64,000 nt of DNA from Streptomyces venezuelae ATCC 10712 (GTDB taxonomy: Bacteria > Actinomycetota > Actinomycetes > Streptomycetales > Streptomycetaceae). The position numbers and the translations under genes were made by a program. Positions 59,822 through 64,000 of the stretch are shown here, piece after piece. The notes beneath the pieces were generated by a model, which saw nothing but the letters and a program-made list of their open reading frames with translations, did no database searches and was not told the origin of the DNA. The DNA is taken from contig NZ_CP029197.1 in the NCBI RefSeq assembly GCF_008639165.1, positions 6,390,001 through 6,454,000 on the forward strand. The letters are read 5' to 3'. Each line of letters starts with the position of its first letter. Within the stretch, counting starts at the first letter, position 1.

Positions 59822-61114
59822 CTACGTGCTCGCCCCCGCCCGCACCGCCGGAGCCAGCGAGTGCGGGAGGAGGTCCGCCGGGTTCTCCGGGCGCAGCACT
59901 TCCACCGCGACCTCCTCGCGGAAGCGGTACGGGCGGTGCGCCAGGACCCCAGCCAGGTTCCGGCGCACCCGGGACATCTCCGCCCGGACGGTCACCGTCC
60001 GCGTACGGTCGCCGAACACGTCGTCCGCCAGCTCCGCCGCGCTCCGCCCGTCCCGGTGCAGCGCCAGGACGTAGAGGAGCTCCGCGTGCCGGGGGCTCAG
60101 CTCCTGCTGCCAGCTGCCCGCCGCCCCCGAGACGGACACCGTCCAGCGGCGCGGCCGGCTCAGGTCGAGCACCACCCGGCTCGCCGCCGCCGCGCCCGGC
60201 TCCTCCGCCGGCGTCTCCTCCTCGACCCGCAGCAGCCAGCCGCCCGGCAGCGGCTCCACCGCGCACAGGCCGAGCGAGGGCAGCCACAGCCGGCCCGAGC
60301 GGAAGGTCTTCGGCAGCGGGATGCGGTCCACCGGCGCGAGCCCGGTCACCGCCGCCGTCCAGCCGTGGGTGTCCACCGCGACCGCCCGGCCGCCCACCCG
60401 GCACAGGATCGGCGCGGCCACCGACCGCAGCCGCTCGATCGACCTCAGGTGCCGCTCCCGCATCTCGGCCTCGGCGAGCTGCGCCACCGAGCCGACCAGG
60501 GCCAGCATCGCCGGGTGGAAGCTCGACGCCGGGCCGCTCACGTCGAGGATGCCGAGCAGCCGCCGGTCGCGCGGGTCGTGGACCGGCGCGGCGGCGCAGG
60601 TCCAGTTGTGGAGCGCCTGGACGTAGTGCTCGGCGGAGTGCACCTGGACCGCGCGCCCCGTGGCGAGGGCCGTGCCGACCGCGTTGGTCCCGGTGGTGTG
60701 CTCGGTCCAGGCCGCGCCCTCCTCCAGGCAGATGCCGTTGGCCTGCCGCATCACCGCGAGGTTCCCCTGCCGCCACAGCACCCGGCCGTGCTCGTCGGTG
60801 ACCACCATGATCTGGAGCGAGGTGTCGGCGATGCCGGCGAGTCCGCCGCTCAGCGTCTGCATGACCTCGGAGAGGAGCGTGGTCCTGCGCCGCTCCTCCA
60901 GCTCGTCCCGCTGGAGCAGCACGCTGTTCGTGCCCTGGTCGGGGTCGAGCCCGAGCCGGGCCATCCGCTGCCAGGAGGCGTCGATCACCGCGCGGGGGGC
61001 GATCGGCGGCGTGCGGCCGGCGAGGGTTTCCTCGCGCACCCGGTGCAGCAGCCGGGTGGCTTGGGCGGCGTCCATGGCGGCGAGGCGCTTCATGTCGAGC
61101 TGCGTGTTATTCAT
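59822..61114 (-). CDS. GAF-domain transcriptional regulator with C-terminal winged helix
   Basis: The 430-aa protein begins with a helical region, then a GAF sensor (about 70-230, with VTDEHGRVLWRQGN and GTNAVGTALATGR of the AcoR type). It ends in a winged-helix-like domain at about 355-410 (ELLYVLALHRDGRSAAELAD, SRVRRNLAGVL). AAA+ and Fis domains of AcoR activators are absent. This arrangement is common in actinobacteria near dehydrogenase genes. ATG 61114 has GGGAGAA upstream. Confidence 0.8.
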   Translation of the reverse strand: MNNTQLDMKRLAAMDAAQATRLLHRVREETLAGRTPPIAPRAVIDASWQRMARLGLDPDQGTNSVLLQRDELEERRRTTLLSEVMQTLSGGLAGIADTSLQIMVVTDEHGRVLWRQGNLAVMRQANGICLEEGAAWTEHTTGTNAVGTALATGRAVQVHSAEHYVQALHNWTCAAAPVHDPRDRRLLGILDVSGPASSFHPAMLALVGSVAQLAEAEMRERHLRSIERLRSVAAPILCRVGGRAVAVDTHGWTAAVTGLAPVDRIPLPKTFRSGRLWLPSLGLCAVEPLPGGWLLRVEEETPAEEPGAAAASRVVLDLSRPRRWTVSVSGAAGSWQQELSPRHAELLYVLALHRDGRSAAELADDVFGDRTRTVTVRAEMSRVRRNLAGVLAHRPYRFREEVAVEVLRPENPADLLPHSLAPAVRAGAST

Positions 61115-61399
61115 CGGTTCTCCCAGCCACCCGGCGTGCTGTATCGGTTCTGCACAGGGCAGATGTCCGGAGTGTCGGTGCCCATCGTGCCGTTCGGAAC
61201 CGTCCGGCGAGACCCGGTTCGGGTAATCCTGCAACCCTTTGCAACTCTGGTCCCCGGCCGGCCCCCTGGGCGAAGCTGGTGCGAGCGGCGGGTGGTGCCG
61301 TGTCGGCGCAGCACCACCCCCGCTTTTCCGTGCGTGCCGACCCCTCCGGGTCCACCCCTGGCACGCGCGGCAAGCTTCCGCGGCCGTACGGACACACGG

Positions 61400-61446
61400 G
61401 CGTACGGCGTACTGCCGTGCTGTCGTACTGCCGTGCTGCCGTACGC
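61400..61446 (-). terminator. hairpin with internal direct repeats after the acyl-CoA dehydrogenase
   Basis: Outer arms GCGTACGGC/GCCGTACGC enclose two direct copies of CGTACTGCCGTGCTG (61408-61422 and 61424-61438). The structure starts 24 bp after the stop at 61470. The rest of 61115-61399, the leader of the GAF gene on the minus strand, shows no gene. Confidence 0.5.
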
Positions 61447-61469
61447 CGTACTCGCGGACGGCAGTCGCC

Positions 61470-63107
61470 TCAGGCCTCCACCCGCGCCCGCTCCACCAGC
61501 GCCCGCAGGTCCAGCGAGTGCGGCAGCGTCCCGAACGCCGCGCCCCCGTCCCCGCCGAGCCGCGCCGCGCAGAACGCGTCCGCGACCTCCGGCGGCGCCC
61601 ACCGCACCAGCAGCGCCCCCTGGAGGACCAGCGCGAGCCGCTCCGTGAGCCGCCGGGCCCGCGCCTCGATCCCCTCCAGATCCGCCAGCTCGGTCAGCAC
61701 GCCCCGGATCGCCCGGTCGAGCCGGTGGTCGGCGCCGCGCGCCGCCCCGACCTCCCGGAGGAACGCGTCCAGCGCGGCGGGTTCGGTCCGCAGCGCCCGG
61801 ACCACGTCCAGGGCCTGCACGTTCCCCGAGCCCTCCCAGACCGAGTTGAGCGGCGACTCCCGCAGCAGCCGGGGCATCCCCGACTCCTCCACGTAGCCGT
61901 TGCCGCCCAGGCACTCCAGGGCCTCCGCCACCACCGGCGTACACCGCTTCGTCACCCAGTACTTGGCGGCGGGCACGGCGATCCGGAGCAGCGCCAGCTC
62001 CTGGGGCGTACCGGTGTCGTAGGCCGCCGCCAGACGCATGCCGAGCACCGTCGCCGCCTCCGACTCCAGAGCGAGGTCGGCGAGCACGTTCCGCATCAGC
62101 GGCTTCTCGGCCAGCGGGCCGCCGAACGCCTCCCGGTGCGCGCAGTGGTGCACGGCCTGCGCCACCGCCTGCCGCATCAGCGCCGCCGAACCGAGGACGC
62201 AGTCGACCCGGGTCGCCGCCACCATGCCCATGATCACGCGCAGCCCACGGCCCTCCTCGCCGACCCGGCGCGCCCACGTCGTCCCGTCGAACTCCACCTC
62301 GGCGGAGGCGTTCGAACGGTTGCCCAGCTTGTCCTTCAGCCGCTGGATCGCGAAGGCGTTCCGCGAGCCGTCCGCGAGGACCCGCGGCAGCAGGAAACAG
62401 GTCAGCCCCGCCGGAGCCTGCGCGAGCACCAGGAAGGCGTCCGACATCGGCGCCGAACAGAACCACTTGTGCCCCGTCAGGACGTACTCCCCGTCCGCCG
62501 CGAGCGGCCGCGCCTCCGTCGTGTTCGCCCGGACGTCGCTGCCGCCCTGCTTCTCCGTCATGGCCATCCCGAGCAGCACACCTGGCTTCTCCGCGACCGG
62601 ACCGAGCTCCCGCTCGTACACGTGCGAGAGGGCCGCCGGCTCCCAGACCTCCGCCAGCTCCGGCTCGGCGCGCAGCGCGGGCACCGCGGCGTGCGTCATC
62701 GACAGCGGACAGCCGTGACCCGCCTCCACCTGGGACACCACCAGAAAACCGGCGGCCCGCCGCACATGGCCGCCCGGCCGGCCCCAGGCATCGGTCAGAC
62801 CGGCTTCCACGGACTTGCCGAGCAGCCGGTGCCACGCCGGATCGAACTCGACCTCGTCGATCCGGTGGCCGTACCGGTCGTGGGTGCGCAGCCGCGGCGG
62901 GTTCGCGTTCGCCCGCTCCCCCCACTCCTGGAGCTGCGCCGAACCGGCCGCCCGGCCGAGGACGGTGAGGTCCCCGCGGACCTCCGTCAGGAGCTCGGGC
63001 GCGAGGTGCCGTTCGACCGCCTCCGCCAGCGCCCGGTCGCTCGTGAAGACGTCGTGTCCCACCAGGGGTGGAGCCTGGTTGGTAACGGTGTGGGTGCTCG
63101 CTGCCAT
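61470..63107 (-). CDS. AidB-like acyl-CoA dehydrogenase
   Basis: The 545-aa flavoprotein has the acyl-CoA-dehydrogenase domains with MAMTEKQGGSDVRANTT, GHKWFCSAPMSDAF and the C-terminal LECLGGNGYVEE and NSVWEGSGNV. The Arg-rich tail of AidB is partly present (IEARARRLTERL). AidB in E. coli is part of the adaptive response to alkylation; most homologues have no proven substrate. The ATG at 63107 is leaderless-type: TACCGT, 6 bases, ATG. Confidence 0.82.
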   Translation of the reverse strand: MAASTHTVTNQAPPLVGHDVFTSDRALAEAVERHLAPELLTEVRGDLTVLGRAAGSAQLQEWGERANANPPRLRTHDRYGHRIDEVEFDPAWHRLLGKSVEAGLTDAWGRPGGHVRRAAGFLVVSQVEAGHGCPLSMTHAAVPALRAEPELAEVWEPAALSHVYERELGPVAEKPGVLLGMAMTEKQGGSDVRANTTEARPLAADGEYVLTGHKWFCSAPMSDAFLVLAQAPAGLTCFLLPRVLADGSRNAFAIQRLKDKLGNRSNASAEVEFDGTTWARRVGEEGRGLRVIMGMVAATRVDCVLGSAALMRQAVAQAVHHCAHREAFGGPLAEKPLMRNVLADLALESEAATVLGMRLAAAYDTGTPQELALLRIAVPAAKYWVTKRCTPVVAEALECLGGNGYVEESGMPRLLRESPLNSVWEGSGNVQALDVVRALRTEPAALDAFLREVGAARGADHRLDRAIRGVLTELADLEGIEARARRLTERLALVLQGALLVRWAPPEVADAFCAARLGGDGGAAFGTLPHSLDLRALVERARVEA

Positions 63108-63112
63108 GCCGA

Positions 63113-63118
63113 TACGGT
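63113..63118 (+). promoter_or_regulatory. -10 TACGGT of the YihY gene, overlapping a divergent -10
   Basis: TACGGT, 6 bases (AAGCAG), then GTG at 63125. It shares five bases with the -10 of the opposite-strand acyl-CoA dehydrogenase gene. No good -35 is visible. Confidence 0.5.
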
Positions 63119-63119
63119 A
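63114..63119 (-). promoter_or_regulatory. -10 TACCGT of the acyl-CoA dehydrogenase gene, overlapping a divergent -10
   Basis: On the minus strand TACCGT is followed by 6 bases (ATCGGC) and the ATG at 63107. The overlap with the opposite-strand box forms the symmetric TACGGTA. Confidence 0.5.
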
Positions 63120-63124
63120 AGCAG

Positions 63125-64000
63125 GTGCAGGCAGCAAGCGAAACACCCGATCGGCCCGAGCGGCGGCCCTGGAGCAGACTCCACCGCGCGCGCGTCCTCT
63201 ACCGCAACGTCTCCAAGCGGAAGATGGTCTGGCTGCTCCTCAAGGACACCGTCAACTCGTGCATCGAGTACCGGATCCTCGGCCTCGCCGCCGAGGCCGC
63301 GTTCTTCACCCTGCTGTCCCTGCCGCCGCTGCTCCTCGGTCTGATCGCGGTCCTCGGCTACGCCGACGACTGGACCAACACGGACACCGTCGCCAGCATC
63401 CGGGAGAACATCCTCCACGCGGCCGGAACGGTTCTCTCCGACCGGGGCGTCCGCGAGATCGCCGAACCCCTCCTGGACGACATCACCCAGGGCAAACGGC
63501 CCGACCTGATCTCCCTCGGCTTCGCGATCGCCCTCTGGTCGGGCTCGCGCGCCGTGAACGTCTTCATCGACACCATCACCGTCATGTACGGACTCGACGG
63601 GCACCGGGGCATCGTCAAGACCCGGCTCCTCGCCCTGCTGCTCTACATCGTGGCGCTGCTCATCGGAGCCATCGTGCTGCCCCTGGCGGTCGTCGGCCCC
63701 GACCGGGTCGTCGAACTCGTCCCCTGGGGCACGGAAGTCGTCTCCGTCCTCTACTGGCCGGCCGTCATCCTGCTCTCCATCGCCTTCCTGACCACGCTCT
63801 ACCACGTGTCCGTGCCCGTCAGATCGCCGTGGATCGAGGACATCCCCGGCGCGCTCGTCGCGCTCGGGATGTGGGTCCTCGGCAGCTTCCTGCTGCGGAT
63901 CTACCTCACCAGCCAGGTCGAGGGACCGACGATCTACGGCTCCCTCGCCGCCCCCATCGCCGTCCTCCTCTGGATCGGCATCTCGGCCTTCGCCGTCCTC
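63125..64000 (+). CDS. YihY/BrkB-family membrane protein, 5' part (runs off the window)
   Basis: From GTG 63125 the frame stays open to the window end (292 codons, no stop). It shows an N-terminal cytoplasmic segment, then at least five hydrophobic helices typical of YihY/UPF0761 proteins. The EYRILGLAAEAAFFTLLSLP segment and the SLGFAIALWSGSRAVNVFID block are characteristic. The family was once called ribonuclease BN; its real function is unclear. The gene is divergent from the AidB-like gene with 17 bp between start codons. Confidence 0.82.
   Translation, partial: MQAASETPDRPERRPWSRLHRARVLYRNVSKRKMVWLLLKDTVNSCIEYRILGLAAEAAFFTLLSLPPLLLGLIAVLGYADDWTNTDTVASIRENILHAAGTVLSDRGVREIAEPLLDDITQGKRPDLISLGFAIALWSGSRAVNVFIDTITVMYGLDGHRGIVKTRLLALLLYIVALLIGAIVLPLAVVGPDRVVELVPWGTEVVSVLYWPAVILLSIAFLTTLYHVSVPVRSPWIEDIPGALVALGMWVLGSFLLRIYLTSQVEGPTIYGSLAAPIAVLLWIGISAFAVL

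Noticed and set aside
59708..61648. Long plus-strand frames opposite the GAF regulator and acyl-CoA dehydrogenase
   Set aside because: They encode Arg/Pro/Gly-rich sequence with no motif, while the minus-strand frames have clear domains and start signals.

Overview
The window is chromosomal DNA of a high-GC actinomycete, almost certainly a Streptomyces. The base composition is above 70% G+C by eye. GTG starts are frequent, genes often overlap by 4 bp, starts often lack a ribosome-binding site, and the gene families are typical of the genus: SAV2148-type HEPN protein, XRE/DUF397/ATPase trio, PhoX-type Tat phosphatase, and the sir-cysHCDN-sulfonate ABC cluster. I see no rRNA or tRNA gene, CRISPR array, insertion sequence or prophage. 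About 66 genes fill the window tightly.

Layout. 1-9015: the end of an ABC exporter, a small zinc-ribbon protein, a lipoprotein deacetylase, a coiled-coil XRE-type regulator facing a PPK2 kinase, a Tat-exported PhoX-like phosphatase, OsmC, ZapE and a RibD-like reductase. 9122-18368: a conserved 160-aa protein, murC and msrB; a coupled oxidoreductase-hydrolase-SDR cassette divergent from a LysR gene; and the XRE/DUF397/ATPase regulatory trio. 18381-27215: a beta-trefoil-like protein, an EF-G paralogue, a VOC protein, a P-loop kinase facing a CTP-synthase-like amidotransferase, a TPR protein, a second LysR regulator and an Xaa-Pro peptidase. 27234-38421: treZ, treY and glgX, all on the minus strand, with GNAT, FHA, degenerate P450, secreted-protein and MFS genes between them. 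Together the three enzymes convert glycogen or maltodextrin to trehalose. 38561-49515: a copper amine oxidase split over two exported polypeptides, a HEPN protein, a DEDDh exonuclease, a hydrolase, a phosphotransferase-fold protein, a sugar ABC importer lacking its ATPase, DUF1697 and a DsbA-like protein.

49540-58967 is a single minus-strand sulfur-assimilation cluster. It starts with a 27-aa leader peptide, then sir, a 59-aa zinc ribbon, cysH, cysC, cysD, cysN, a 33-aa Cys-ending peptide followed by a hairpin, a sulfonate/taurine-type ABC importer and a CbiX-like chelatase. Sulfate activation, APS reduction, sulfite reduction, organosulfur uptake and probably siroheme iron insertion are therefore encoded together. 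59124-64000 holds a GNAT protein, a GAF regulator, an AidB-like acyl-CoA dehydrogenase and a truncated YihY/BrkB membrane protein. The last two genes diverge from start codons only 17 bp apart.

The most unusual points are: the overlapping divergent -10 elements at 63113-63119; a recurring leaderless promoter pattern (TANNNT, 6-7 bases, start codon) at ten genes; the internal Cys-ending peptide plus hairpin in the cys cluster; the two-polypeptide amine oxidase with an altered cofactor motif; a P450-like protein missing its I-helix; and several coding or junction-spanning tandem repeats. All functional names rest on reading motifs and family knowledge; no database search was run.
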